Assembly (NCBI GenBank): GCA_030533445.1
Contig: JARPUW010000553.1
Span: forward strand, 1-64,000
Origin: Cyprinodon diabolis
Taxonomy: Eukaryota; Chordata; Actinopteri; Cyprinodontiformes; Cyprinodontidae
Reading direction: 5' to 3'
Length of the DNA stretch: 64,000 nucleotides
Positions 35,210 through 48,999 of this stretch are shown here, in pieces; position 1 is the stretch's first letter, and every line of letters begins with the position of its first letter. Made by a program: the position numbers and the translations under genes. Under the pieces are notes generated by a model that did no database searches, was not told the DNA's origin, and saw only the letters and a list, made by a program, of their open reading frames with translations.

Positions 35210-37306
35210 TTAAGCTGCTGAAGCCTTGAGCTTCTGGAACCTTGAGCTGCTGCAGCCTTGAGCTTCTGGAACCTTGAGCTGCTGGAACCTTGAGCTGCTG
35301 GAACCTTGAGCTGTTGGAACCTTGAGCTGCTGGAACCTTGAGCTGCTGGTGCTTCTGGAACCTTGAGCTGCTGGAACCTTGAGCTGCTGGTGCTTCTGGA
35401 ACCTTGAGCTGCTGGAACCTTGAGCTGCTGGAACCTTAAGCTGCTGGTGCTTCTGGAACCTTGAGCTGCTGGAACCTTGAGCTGCTGGAACCTTGAGCTG
35501 CTGGTGCTTCTGGAACCTTGAGCATCTGGAGCCTTGAGCTTCTGGAACCTTGAGCTGCTGGAGCCTTGAGCTGCTGGTGCTTCTGGAACCTTGAGCTGCT
35601 GGAGCCTTGAGCTGCTGGAACCTTGAGCTGCTGGAACCTTGAGCTGCTGGAACCTTGAGCTTCTGGAACCTTTTGCTGCTGGTGCTTCTGGAACCTTGAG
35701 CTGCTGGAACCTTGAGCTGCTGGAACCTTGAGCTGCTGGTGCTTCTGGAACCTTGAGCTGCTGGAACCTTGAGCTGCTGGTGCTTCTGGAACCTTGAGCT
35801 GCTGGAACCTTGAGCTGCTGGTGCTTCTGGAACCTTGAGCTGCTGGAACCTTGAGCTGCTGGTGCTTCTGGAACCTTGAGCTGCTGGAACCTTGAGCTTC
35901 TGGAGCCTTGAGCTGCTGGAACCTTGAAGTGCTGGAGCCTTGAGCTGCTGGAACCTTGAGCTGCTGGAACCTTGAGCTGCTGGAGCTTTGAGCTGCTGGT
36001 GCTTCTGGAACCTTGAGCTTCTGGAACCTTGAGCTGCTGGAGCCTTGAGCTTCTGGAACCTTGAGCTGCTGAAGCCTTGAGCTGCTGGAACCTTCAGCTG
36101 CTGGTGCTTCTGGAACCTTGAGCTGCTGGAACCTTCAGCTGCTGGTGCTTCTGGAACCTTGAGATGCTGGTGCTTCTGGAACCTTGAGCTGCTGGAACCT
36201 TCAGCTGCTGGTGCTTCTGGAACCTTGAGCTGCTGGAACCTTGAGCTGCTGGAACCTTCAGCTGCTGGTGCTTCTGGAACCTTGAGCATCTGGAGCCTTG
36301 AGCCTCTGGAACCTTGAGCTGCTGGAGCCTTGAGCTGCTGGTGCTTCTGGAACCTTGAGCTGCTGGAACCTTGAGCTGCTGGTGCTTCTGGAACCTTGCG
36401 CTGCTGGAACCTTGAGCTGCTGGAACCTTGAGCTGCTGGTGCTTCTGGAACCTTGAGCATCTGGAGCCTTGAGCTTCTGGAACCTTGAGCTGCTGGAGCC
36501 TTGAGCTGCTGGTGCTTCTGGAACCTTGAGCTGCTGGAGCCTTGAGCTGCTGGAACCTTCAGCTGCTGGTGCTTCTGGAACCTTGAGCTGCTGGAACCTT
36601 GAGCTGCTGGAACCTTGAGTTGCTGGTGCTTCTGGAACCTTGAGCATCTGGAGCCTTGAGCCTCTGGAACCTTGAGCTGCTGGAGCCTTGAGCTGCTGGT
36701 GCTTCTGGAACCTTGAGCTGCTGGAACCTTGAGCTGCTGGTGCTTCTGGAACCTTGAGCTGCTGGAACCTTGAGCTGCTGGAACCTTGAGCTGCTGGTGC
36801 TTCTGGAACCTTGAGCATCTGGAGCCTTGAGCTTCTGGAACCTTGAGCTGCTGGAGCCTTGAGCTGCTGGTGCTTCTGGAACCTTGAGCTGCTGGAACCT
36901 TGAGCTGCTGGAACCTTGAGCTGCTGGTGCTTCTGGAACCTTGAGCTGCTGGAACCTTGAGCTGCTGGAACCTTGAGCTGCTGGAACCTTGAGCTGCTGG
37001 TGCTTCTGGAACCTTGAGTATCTGGAGCCTTGAGCTTCTGGAACCTTGAGCTGCTGGAGCCTTGAGCTGCTGGTGCTTCTGGAACCTTGAGCTGCTGGAA
37101 CCTTGAGCTGCTGGAACCTTGAGCTGCTGGTGCTTCTGGAACCTTGAGCATCTGGAGCCTTGAGCCTCTGGAACCTTGAGCTGCTGGAACCTTGAGCTGC
37201 TGGTGCTTCTGGAACCTTGAGCTGCTGGAACCTTGAGCTGCTGGTGCTTCTGGAACCTTGAGCTGCTGGAACCTTGAGCTGCTGGTGCTTCTGGAACCTT
37301 GAGCAT
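35210..37306. repeat. Higher-order block shared with 60311-62407
   Basis: 2097 bp containing a 698-codon minus frame that recurs at 60311-62407, offset 25101 bp. It is the most distant near-identical pair seen and lies across the more mixed 49-60 kb zone. Confidence 0.75.
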
Positions 37307-38034
37307 CTGGAGCCTTGAGCTTCTGGAACCTTGAGCTGCTGGAGCCTTGAGCTGCTGGTGCTTCTGGAACCTTGAGCTGCTGGAGCCTTGAGCGGCTGGA
37401 ACCTTGAGCTGCTGGAACCTTGAGCTTCTGGAACCTTGAGCTGCTGGTGCTTCTGGAACCTTGAGCTGCTGGAACCTTGAGCTGCTGGAACCTTGAGCTG
37501 CTGGTGCTTCTGGAACCTTGAGCTTCTGGAGCCTTGAGCTGCTGGAACCTTGAAGTGCTGGATATTTGAGCTGCTGGAACCTTGAGCTGCTGGAACCTTG
37601 AGCTGCTGGAACCTTGAGCTGCTGGAGCTTTGAGCTGCTGGTTCTTCTGGAACCTTGAGCTTCTGGAACCTTGAGCTTCTGGAACCTTGAGCTGCTGGAG
37701 CCTTGAGATTCTGGAACCTTAAGCTGCTGAAGCCTTGAGCTTCTGGAACCTTGAGCTGCTGGAGCCTTGAGCTTCTGGAACCTTGAGCTGCTGGAACCTT
37801 GAGCTGCTGGAACCTTGAGCTGTTGGAACCTTGAGCTGCTGGAACCTTGAGCTGCTGGTGCTTCTGGAACCTTGAGCTGCTGGAACCTTGAGCTGCTGGT
37901 GCTTCTGGAACCTTGAGCTGCTGGAACCTTGAGCTGCTCGAACCTTGAGCTGCTGGTGCTTCTGGAACCTTGAGCTGCTGGAACCTTGAGCTGCTGGAAC
38001 CTTGAGCTGCTGGTGCTTCTGGAACCTTGAGCAT
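36559..38034. repeat. Higher-order block shared with 45309-46784
   Basis: 1476 bp with a 491-codon minus frame recurring at 45309-46784, offset 8750 bp. The same offset equals the sum of the marker spacings 3725 and 5025, so the 8.75-kb unit is a real higher-order period in this part of the array. Confidence 0.75.
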
Positions 38035-38934
38035 CTGGAGCCTTGAGCTTCTGGAACCTTGAGCTGCTGGAGCCTTGAGCTGCTGGTGCTTCTGGAACCT
38101 TGAGCTGCTGGAGCCTTGAGCTGCTGGAACCTTGAGCTGCTGGAACCTTGAGCTGCTGGAACCTTGAGCTTCTGGAACCTTGAGCTGCTGGTGCTTCTGG
38201 AACCTTGAGCTGCTGGAACCTTGAGCTGCTGGTGCTTCTGGAACCTTGAGCTGCTGGAACCTTGAGCTGCTGGTGCTTCTGGAACCTTGAGCTGCTGGAA
38301 CCTTGAGCTGCTGGTGCTTCTGGAACCTTGAGCTGCTGGAACCTTGAGCTTTTGGAGCCTTGAGCTGCTGGAACCTTGAAGTGCTGGAGCCTTGAGCTGC
38401 TGGAACCTTGAGCTTCTGGAACCTTGAGCTGCTGGAGCCTTGAGCTGCTGGTGCTTCTGGAACCTTGAACTGCTGGAACCTTGAGCTTCTGGAACCTTGA
38501 GCTGCTGGTGCTTCTGGAACCTTGAGCTGCTGGAACCTTGAGCTGCTGGAACCTTGAGCTGCTGGTGCTTCTGGAACCTTGAGCTGCTGGAACCTTGAGC
38601 TGCTGGTGCTTCTGGAACCTTGAGCTGCTGGAACCTTGAGCTGCTGGTGCTTCTGGAACCTTGAGCTGCTGGAACCTTGAGCTGCTGGTGCTTCTGGAAC
38701 CTTGAGCTTCTGGAACCTTGAGCTGCTGGAACCTTGAGCTTCTGGAGCCTTGAGCTGCTGGAACCTTGAAGTGCTGGATATTTGAGCTGCTGGAACCTTG
38801 AGCTGCTGGAACCTTGAGCTGCTGGAACCTTGAGCTGCTGGAGCTTTGAGCTGCTGGTTCTTCTGGAACCTTGAGCTTCTGGAACCTTGAGCTTCTGGAA
38901 CCTTGAGCTGCTGGAGCCTTGAGATTCTGGAACC

Positions 38935-41695
38935 TTAAGCTGCTGAAGCCTTGAGCTTCTGGAACCTTGAGCTGCTGCAGCCTTGAGCTTCTGGAACCTT
39001 GAGCTGCTGGAACCTTGAGCTGCTGGAACCTTGAGCTGTTGGAACCTTGAGCTGCTGGAACCTTGAGCTGCTGGTGCTTCTGGAACCTTGAGCTGCTGGA
39101 ACCTTGAGCTGCTGGTGCTTCTGGAACCTTGAGCTGCTGGAACCTTGAGCTGCTGGAACCTTAAGCTGCTGGTGCTTCTGGAACCTTGAGCTGCTGGAAC
39201 CTTGAGCTGCTGGAACCTTGAGCTGCTGGTGCTTCTGGAACCTTGAGCATCTGGAGCCTTGAGCTTCTGGAACCTTGAGCTGCTGGAGCCTTGAGCTGCT
39301 GGTGCTTCTGGAACCTTGAGCTGCTGGAGCCTTGAGCTGCTGGAACCTTGAGCTGCTGGAACCTTGAGCTGCTGGAACCTTGAGCTTCTGGAACCTTTTG
39401 CTGCTGGTGCTTCTGGAACCTTGAGCTGCTGGAACCTTGAGCTGCTGGAACCTTGAGCTGCTGGTGCTTCTGGAACCTTGAGCTGCTGGAACCTTGAGCT
39501 GCTGGTGCTTCTGGAACCTTGAGCTGCTGGAACCTTGAGCTGCTGGTGCTTCTGGAACCTTGAGCTGCTGGAACCTTGAGCTGCTGGTGCTTCTGGAACC
39601 TTGAGCTGCTGGAACCTTGAGCTTCTGGAGCCTTGAGCTGCTGGAACCTTGAAGTGCTGGAGCCTTGAGCTGCTGGAACCTTGAGCTGCTGGAACCTTGA
39701 GCTGCTGGAGCTTTGAGCTGCTGGTGCTTCTGGAACCTTGAGCTTCTGGAACCTTGAGCTGCTGGAGCCTTGAGCTTCTGGAACCTTGAGCTGCTGAAGC
39801 CTTGAGCTGCTGGAACCTTCAGCTGCTGGTGCTTCTGGAACCTTGAGCTGCTGGAACCTTCAGCTGCTGGTGCTTCTGGAACCTTGAGATGCTGGTGCTT
39901 CTGGAACCTTGAGCTGCTGGAACCTTCAGCTGCTGGTGCTTCTGGAACCTTGAGCTGCTGGAACCTTGAGCTGCTGGAACCTTCAGCTGCTGGTGCTTCT
40001 GGAACCTTGAGCATCTGGAGCCTTGAGCCTCTGGAACCTTGAGCTGCTGGAGCCTTGAGCTGCTGGTGCTTCTGGAACCTTGAGCTGCTGGAACCTTGAG
40101 CTGCTGGTGCTTCTGGAACCTTGCGCTGCTGGAACCTTGAGCTGCTGGAACCTTGAGCTGCTGGTGCTTCTGGAACCTTGAGCATCTGGAGCCTTGAGCT
40201 TCTGGAACCTTGAGCTGCTGGAGCCTTGAGCTGCTGGTGCTTCTGGAACCTTGAGCTGCTGGAGCCTTGAGCTGCTGGAACCTTCAGCTGCTGGTGCTTC
40301 TGGAACCTTGAGCTGCTGGAACCTTGAGCTGCTGGAACCTTGAGTTGCTGGTGCTTCTGGAACCTTGAGCACCTGGAGCCTTGAGCCTCTGGAACCTTGA
40401 GCTGCTGGAGCCTTGAGCTGCTGGTGCTTCTGGAACCTTGAGCTGCTGGAACCTTGAGCTGCTGGATCTTCTGGAACCTTGAGCTGCTGGAACCTTGAGC
40501 TGCTGGAACCTTGAGCTGCTGGTGCTTCTGGAACCTTGAGCATCTGGAGCCTTGAGCTTCTGGAACCTTGAGCTGCTGGAGCCTTGAGCTGCTGGTGCTT
40601 CTGGAACCTTGAGCTGCTGGAACCTTGAGCTGCTGGAACCTTGAGCTGCTGGAACCTTGAACTGCTGGTGCTTCTGGAACCTTGAGCATCCGGAGCCTTG
40701 AGCTTCTGGAACCTTGAGCTGCTGGAGCCTTGAGCTGCTGGTGCTTCTGGAACCTTGAGCTGCTGGAGCCTTGAGCTGCTGGAACCTTCAGCTGCTGGTG
40801 CTTCTGGAACCTTGAGCTGCTGGAACCTTGAGCTGCTGGAACCTTGAGCTACTGGTGCTTCTGGAACCTTGAGCATCTGGAGCCTTGAGCCTCTGGAACC
40901 TTGAGCTGCTGGAGCCTTGAGCTGCTGGTGCTTCTGGAACCTTGAGCTGCTGGAACCTTGAGCTGCTGGTGCTTCTGGAACCTTGAGCTGCTGGAACCTT
41001 GAGCTGCTGGAACCTTGAGCTGCTGGTGCTTCTGGAACCTTGAGCATCTGGAGCCTTGAGCTTCTGGAACCTTGAGCTGCTGGAGCCTTGAGCTGCTGGT
41101 GCTTCTGGAACCTTGAGCTGCTAGAGCCTTGAGCTGCTGGAACCTTGAGCTGCTGGAACCTTGAGCTGCTGGAACTATGAGCTTCTGGAACCTTGAGCTG
41201 CTGGTGCTTCTGGAACCTTGAGCTGCTGGAACCTTGAGCTGCTGGAACCTTGAGCTGCTGGTGCTTCTGGAACCTTGAGCTGCTGGAACCTTCAGCTGCT
41301 GGTGCTTCTGGAACCTTGAGCTGCTGGTGCTTCTGGAACCTTGAGCTGCTGGAACCTTGAGCTGTTGGTGCTTCTGGAACCTTGAGCTTCTGGAACCTTG
41401 ACTTCTGGGAGCCTTGAGCTGCTGGAACCTTGAAGTGCTGGAGCCTTGAGCTGCTGGAACCTTGAGCTGCTGGAACCTTGAGCTGCTGGAACCTTGAGCT
41501 GCTGGAGCTTTGAGCTGCTGGTGCTTCTGGAACCTTGAGCTTCTGGAACCTTGAGCTTCTGGAACCTTGAGCTGCTGGAGCCTTGAGCTTCTGGAACCTT
41601 GAGCTGCTGAAGCCTTGAGCTTCTGGAACCTTGAGCTGCTGGAGCCTTGAGCTTCTGGAACCTTGAGCTGCTGGAACCTTGAGCTGCTGGAACAT
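38935..41695. repeat. Higher-order block, copy 3
   Basis: Offset 14055 bp from copy 2. Same paired frames and the same rare variants, including AACATT at its right edge (41691). Confidence 0.8.
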
Positions 41696-41854
41696 TGAGC
41701 TGCTGGTGCTTCTGGAAACTTGAGCTGCTGGAACCTTGAGCAGCTGGTGCTTCTGGAACCTTGAGCTGCTGGAACCTTGAGCTGCCGGAACCTTGAGCTG
41801 CTGGTGCTTCTGGAACCTTGAGCTGCTGGAACCTTGAGCTGCTGGAACCTTGAG

Positions 41855-44275
41855 CTACTGGAACCTTGAACTGCTGGTGCTTCTGGAACCTTGAGCTTCT
41901 GGTGCTTCTGGAACCTTGAGCTGCTGGAACCTTGAGCTTCTGGAACCTTGAGCTGCTGGAGCCTTGAGCTGCTGGTGCTTCTGGAACCTTGAGCTGCTGG
42001 AGCCTTGAGCTGCTGGAACCTTCAGCTGCTGGTGCTTCTGGAACCTTGAGCTGCTGGAACCTTGAGCTGCTGGAACCTTGAGTTGCTGGTGCTTCTGGAA
42101 CCTTGAGCATCTGGAGCCTTGAGCCTCTGGAACCTTGAGCTGCTGGAGCCTTGAGCTGCTGGTGCTTCTGGAACCTTGAGCTGCTGGAACCTTGAGCTGC
42201 TGGTGCTTCTGGAACCTTGAGCTGCTGGAACCTTGAGCTGCTGGAACCTTGAGCTGCTGGTGCTTCTGGAACCTTGAGCATCTGGAGCCTTGAGCTTCTG
42301 GAACCTTGAGCTGCTGGAGCCTTGAGCTGCTGGTGCTTCTGGAACCTTGAGCTGCTGGAACCTTGAGCTGCTGGAACCTTGAGATGCTGGTGCTTCTGGA
42401 ACCTTGAGCTGCTGGAACCTTGAGCTGCTGGAACCTTGAGCTGCTGGAACCTTGAGCTGCTGGTGCTTCTGGAACCTTGAGTATCTGGAGCCTTGAGCTT
42501 CTGGAACCTTGAGCTGCTGGAGCCTTGAGCTGCTGGTGCTTCTGGAACCTTGAGCTGCTGGAACCTTGAGCTGCTGGAACCTTGAGCTGCTGGTGCTTCT
42601 GGAACCTTGAGCATCTGGAGCCTTGAGCCTCTGGAACCTTGAGCTGCTGGAACCTTGAGCTGCTGGTGCTTCTGGAACCTTGAGCTGCTGGAACCTTGAG
42701 CTGCTGGTGCTTCTGGAACCTTGAGCTGCTGGAACCTTGAGCTGCTGGTGCTTCTGGAACCTTGAGCATCTGGAGCCTTGAGCTTCTGGAACCTTGAGCT
42801 GCTGGAGCCTTGAGCTGCTGGTGCTTCTGGAACCTTGAGCTGCTGGAGCCTTGAGCGGCTGGAACCTTGAGCTGCTGGAACCTTGAGCTTCTGGAACCTT
42901 GAGCTGCTGGTGCTTCTGGAACCTTGAGCTGCTGGAACCTTGAGCTGCTGGAACCTTGAGCTGCTGGTGCTTCTGGAACCTTGAGCTTCTGGAGCCTTGA
43001 GCTGCTGGAACCTTGAAGTGCTGGATATTTGAGCTGCTGGAACCTTGAGCTGCTGGAACCTTGAGCTGCTGGAACCTTGAGCTGCTGGAGCTTTGAGCTG
43101 CTGGTTCTTCTGGAACCTTGAGCTTCTGGAACCTTGAGCTTCTGGAACCTTGAGCTGCTGGAGCCTTGAGATTCTGGAACCTTAAGCTGCTGAAGCCTTG
43201 AGCTTCTGGAACCTTGAGCTGCTGGAGCCTTGAGCTTCTGGAACCTTGAGCTGCTGGAACCTTGAGCTGCTGGAACCTTGAGCTGTTGGAACCTTGAGCT
43301 GCTGGAACCTTGAGCTGCTGGTGCTTCTGGAACCTTGAGCTGCTGGAACCTTGAGCTGCTGGAACCTTGAGCTGCTGGAACCTTGAGCTGCTGGTGCTTC
43401 TGGAACCTTGAGCTGCTGGAACCTTGAGCTGCTGGTGCTTCTGGAACCTTGAGCTGCTGGAACCTTGAGCTGCTGGTGCTTCTGGAACCTTGAGCTGCTG
43501 GAACCTTGAGCTGCTGGTGCTTCTGGAACCTTGAGCTGCTGGAACCTTGAGCTGCTGGAACCTTGAGCTTCTGGAGCCTTGAGCTGCTGGAACCTTGAAG
43601 TGCTGGATATTTGAGCTGCTGGAACCTTGAGCTGCTGGAACCTTGAGCTGCTGGAACCTTGAGCTGCTGGAGCTTTGAGCTGCTGGTTCTTCTGGAACCT
43701 TGAGCTTCTGGAACCTTGAGCTTCTGGAACCTTGAGCTGCTGGAGCCTTGAGATTCTGGAACCTTAAGCTGCTGAAGCCTTGAGCTTCTGGAACCTTGAG
43801 CTGCTGCAGCCTTGAGCTTCTGGAACCTTGAGCTGCTGGAACCTTGAGCTGCTGGAACCTTGAGCTGCTGGGTCTTCTGGAACCTTGAGCTGCTGGAACC
43901 TTGAGCTGCTGGAACCTTGAGCTGCTGGAACCTTGAGCTGCTGGTGCTTCTGGAACCTTGAGCTGCTGGAACCTTGAGCTGCTGGTGCTTCTGGAACCTT
44001 GAGCTGCTGGAACCTTGAGCTGCTGGTGCTTCTGGAACCTTGAGCTGCTGGAACCTTGAGCTGCTGGTGCTTCTGGAACCTTGAGCATCTGGAGCCTTGA
44101 GCTTCTGGAACCTTGAGCTGCTGGAGCCTTGAGCTGCTGGTGCTTCTGGAACCTTGAGCTGCTGGAACATTGAGCTGCTGGTGCTTCTGAAACCTTGAGC
44201 TGCTGGAACCTTGAGCTGCTGGAACCTTGAGCTGCTGGAACCTTGAGCTGCTGGTGCTTCTGGAACCTTGAGCAT
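41855..44275. repeat. Second copy of the 18644-21064 block
   Basis: Same length and module order as 18644-21064, with a single visible difference in translation (GAGATGCTGG in place of GAGCTGCTGG near 42382). Confidence 0.75.
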
Positions 44276-45308
44276 CTGGAGCCTTGAGCTTCTGGAACCT
44301 TGAGCTGCTGGAGCCTTGAGCTGCTGGTGCTTCTGGAACCTTGAGCTGCTGGAGCCTTGAGCTGCTGGAACCTTGAGCTGCTGGAACCTTGAGCTGCTGG
44401 AACCTTGAGCTTCTGGAACCTTTTGCTGCTGGTGCTTCTGGAACCTTGAGCTGCTGGAACCTTGAGCTGCTGGAACCTTGAGCTGCTGGTGCTTCTGGAA
44501 CCTTGAGCTGCTGGAACCTTGAGCTGCTGGTGCTTCTGGAACCTTGAGCTGCTGGAACCTTGAGCTGCTGGTGCTTCTGGAACCTTGAGCTGCTGGAACC
44601 TTGAGCTGCTGGTGCTTCTGGAACCTTGAGCTGCTGGAACCTTGAGCTTCTGGAGCCTTGAGCTGCTGGAACCTTGAAGTGCTGGAGCCTTGAGCTGCTG
44701 GAACCTTGAGCTGCTGGAACCTTGAGCTGCTGGAGCTTTGAGCTGCTGGTGCTTCTGGAACCTTGAGCTTCTGGAACCTTGAGCTGCTGGAGCCTTGAGC
44801 TTCTGGAACCTTGAGCTGCTGAAGCCTTGAGCTGCTGGAACCTTCAGCTGCTGGTGCTTCTGGAACCTTGAGCTGCTGGAACCTTCAGCTGCTGGTGCTT
44901 CTGGAACCTTGAGATGCTGGTGCTTCTGGAACCTTGAGCTGCTGGAACCTTCAGCTGCTGGTGCTTCTGGAACCTTGAGCTGCTGGAACCTTGAGCTGCT
45001 GGAACCTTCAGCTGCTGGTGCTTCTGGAACCTTGAGCATCTGGAGCCTTGAGCCTCTGGAACCTTGAGCTGCTGGAGCCTTGAGCTGCTGGTGCTTCTGG
45101 AACCTTGAGCTGCTGGAACCTTGAGCTGCTGGTGCTTCTGGAACCTTGCGCTGCTGGAACCTTGAGCTGCTGGAACCTTGAGCTGCTGGTGCTTCTGGAA
45201 CCTTGAGCATCTGGAGCCTTGAGCTTCTGGAACCTTGAGCTGCTGGAGCCTTGAGCTGCTGGTGCTTCTGGAACCTTGAGCTGCTGGAGCCTTGAGCTGC
45301 TGGAACCT

Positions 45309-46784
45309 TCAGCTGCTGGTGCTTCTGGAACCTTGAGCTGCTGGAACCTTGAGCTGCTGGAACCTTGAGTTGCTGGTGCTTCTGGAACCTTGAGCACCTG
45401 GAGCCTTGAGCCTCTGGAACCTTGAGCTGCTGGAGCCTTGAGCTGCTGGTGCTTCTGGAACCTTGAGCTGCTGGAACCTTGAGCTGCTGGTGCTTCTGGA
45501 ACCTTGAGCTGCTGGAACCTTGAGCTGCTGGAACCTTGAGCTGCTGGTGCTTCTGGAACCTTGAGCATCTGGAGCCTTGAGCTTCTGGAACCTTGAGCTG
45601 CTGGAGCCTTGAGCTGCTGGTGCTTCTGGAACCTTGAGCTGCTGGAACCTTGAGCTGCTGGAACCTTGAGCTGCTGGTGCTTCTGGAACCTTGAGCTGCT
45701 GGAACCTTGAGCTGCTGGAACCTTGAGCTGCTGGAACCTTGAGCTGCTGGTGCTTCTGGAACCTTGAGTATCTGGAGCCTTGAGCTTCTGGAACCTTGAG
45801 CTGCTGGAGCCTTGAGCTGCTGGTGCTTCTGGAACCTTGAGCTGCTGGAACCTTGAGCTGCTGGAACCTTGAGCTGCTGGTGCTTCTGGAACCTTGAGCA
45901 TCTGGAGCCTTGAGCCTCTGGAACCTTGAGCTGCTGGAACCTTGAGCTGCTGGTGCTTCTGGAACCTTGAGCTGCTGGAACCTTGAGCTGCTGGTGCTTC
46001 TGGAACCTTGAGCTGCTGGAACCTTGAGCTGCTGGTGCTTCTGGAACCTTGAGCATCTGGAGCCTTGAGCTTCTGGAACCTTGAGCTGCTGGAGCCTTGA
46101 GCTGCTGGTGCTTCTGGAACCTTGAGCTGCTGGAGCCTTGAGCGGCTGGAACCTTGAGCTGCTGGAACCTTGAGCTTCTGGAACCTTGAGCTGCTGGTGC
46201 TTCTGGAACCTTGAGCTGCTGGAACCTTGAGCTGCTGGAACCTTGAGCTGCTGGTGCTTCTGGAACCTTGAGCTTCTGGAGCCTTGAGCTGCTGGAACCT
46301 TGAAGTGCTGGATATTTGAGCTGCTGGAACCTTGAGCTGCTGGAACCTTGAGCTGCTGGAACCTTGAGCTGCTGGAGCTTTGAGCTGCTGGTTCTTCTGG
46401 AACCTTGAGCTTCTGGAACCTTGAGCTTCTGGAACCTTGAGCTGCTGGAGCCTTGAGATTCTGGAACCTTAAGCTGCTGAAGCCTTGAGCTTCTGGAACC
46501 TTGAGCTGCTGGAGCCTTGAGCTTCTGGAACCTTGAGCTGCTGGAACCTTGAGCTGCTGGAACCTTGAGCTGTTGGAACCTTGAGCTGCTGGAACCTTGA
46601 GCTGCTGGTGCTTCTGGAACCTTGAGCTGCTGGAACCTTGAGCTGCTGGTGCTTCTGGAACCTTGAGCTGCTGGAACCTTGAGCTGCTCGAACCTTGAGC
46701 TGCTGGTGCTTCTGGAACCTTGAGCTGCTGGAACCTTGAGCTGCTGGAACCTTGAGCTGCTGGTGCTTCTGGAACCTTGAGCAT
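45309..46784. repeat. Second copy of the 36559-38034 block
   Basis: Same length; translations differ at one position (D versus G in APDAQG/APGAQG). Confidence 0.75.
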
Positions 46785-48999
46785 CTGGAGCCTTGAGCTT
46801 CTGGAACCTTGAGCTGCTGGAGCCTTGAGCTGCTGGTGCTTCTGGAACCTTGAGCTGCTGGAGCCTTGAGCTGCTGGAACCTTGAGCTGCTGGAACCTTG
46901 AGCTGCTGGAACCTTGAGCTTCTGGAACCTTGACCTGCTGGTGCTTCTGGAACCTTGAGCTGCTGGAACCTTGAGCTGCTGGTGCTTCTGGAACCTTGAG
47001 CTGCTGGAACCTTGAGCTGCTGGTGCTTCTGGAACCTTGAGCTGCTGGAACCTTGAGCTGCTGGTGCTTCTGGAACCTTGAGCTGCTGGAACCTTGAGCT
47101 TTTGGAGCCTTGAGCTGCTGGAACCTTGAAGTGCTGGAGCCTTGAGCTGCTGGAACCTTGAGCTTCTGGAACCTTGAGCTGCTGGAGCCTTGAGCTGCTG
47201 GTGCTTCTGGAACCTTGAACTGCTGGAACCTTGAGCTTCTGGAACCTTGAGCTGCTGGTGCTTCTGGAACCTTGAGCTGCTGGAACCTTGAGCTGCTGGA
47301 ACCTTGAGCTGCTGGTGCTTCTGGAACCTTGAGCTGCTGGAACCTTGAGCTGCTGGTGCTTCTGGAACCTTGAGCTGCTGGAACCTTGAGCTGCTGGTGC
47401 TTCTGGAACCTTGAGCTGCTGGAACCTTGAGCTGCTGGTGCTTCTGGAACCTTGAGCTTCTGGAACCTTGAGCTGCTGGAACCTTGAGCTTCTGGAGCCT
47501 TGAGCTGCTGGAACCTTGAAGTGCTGGATATTTGAGCTGCTGGAACCTTGAGCTGCTGGAACCTTGAGCTGCTGGAACCTTGAGCTGCTGGAGCTTTGAG
47601 CTGCTGGTTCTTCTGGAACCTTGAGCTTCTGGAACCTTGAGCTTCTGGAACCTTGAGCTGCTGGAGCCTTGAGATTCTGGAACCTTAAGCTGCTGAAGCC
47701 TTGAGCTTCTGGAACCTTGAGCTGCTGCAGCCTTGAGCTTCTGGAACCTTGAGCTGCTGGAACCTTGAGCTGCTGGAACCTTGAGCTGTTGGAACCTTGA
47801 GCTGCTGGAACCTTGAGCTGCTGGTGCTTCTGGAACCTTGAGCTGCTGGAACCTTGAGCTGCTGGTGCTTCTGGAACCTTGAGCTGCTGGAACCTTGAGC
47901 TGCTGGAACCTTAAGCTGCTGGTGCTTCTGGAACCTTGAGCTGCTGGAACCTTGAGCTGCTGGAACCTTGAGCTGCTGGTGCTTCTGGAACCTTGAGCAT
48001 CTGGAGCCTTGAGCTTCTGGAACCTTGAGCTGCTGGAGCCTTGAGCTGCTGGTGCTTCTGGAACCTTGAGCTGCTGGAGCCTTGAGCTGCTGGAACCTTG
48101 AGCTGCTGGAACCTTGAGCTGCTGGAACCTTGAGCTTCTGGAACCTTTTGCTGCTGGTGCTTCTGGAACCTTGAGCTGCTGGAACCTTGAGCTGCTGGAA
48201 CCTTGAGCTGCTGGTGCTTCTGGAACCTTGAGCTGCTGGAACCTTGAGCTGCTGGTGCTTCTGGAACCTTGAGCTGCTGGAACCTTGAGCTGCTGGTGCT
48301 TCTGGAACCTTGAGCTGCTGGAACCTTGAGCTGCTGGTGCTTCTGGAACCTTGAGCTGCTGGAACCTTGAGCTTCTGGAGCCTTGAGCTGCTGGAACCTT
48401 GAAGTGCTGGAGCCTTGAGCTGCTGGAACCTTGAGCTGCTGGAACCTTGAGCTGCTGGAGCTTTGAGCTGCTGGTGCTTCTGGAACCTTGAGCTTCTGGA
48501 ACCTTGAGCTGCTGGAGCCTTGAGCTTCTGGAACCTTGAGCTGCTGAAGCCTTGAGCTGCTGGAACCTTCAGCTGCTGGTGCTTCTGGAACCTTGAGCTG
48601 CTGGAACCTTCAGCTGCTGGTGCTTCTGGAACCTTGAGATGCTGGTGCTTCTGGAACCTTGAGCTGCTGGAACCTTCAGCTGCTGGTGCTTCTGGAACCT
48701 TGAGCTGCTGGAACCTTGAGCTGCTGGAACCTTCAGCTGCTGGTGCTTCTGGAACCTTGAGCATCTGGAGCCTTGAGCCTCTGGAACCTTGAGCTGCTGG
48801 AGCCTTGAGCTGCTGGTGCTTCTGGAACCTTGAGCTGCTGGAACCTTGAGCTGCTGGTGCTTCTGGAACCTTGAGCTGCTGGAACCTTGAGCTGCTGGAA
48901 CCTTGAGCTGCTGGTGCTTCTGGAACCTTGAGCATCTGGAGCCTTGAGCTTCTGGAACCTTGAGCTGCTGGAGCCTTGAGCTGCTGGTGCTTCTGGAAC

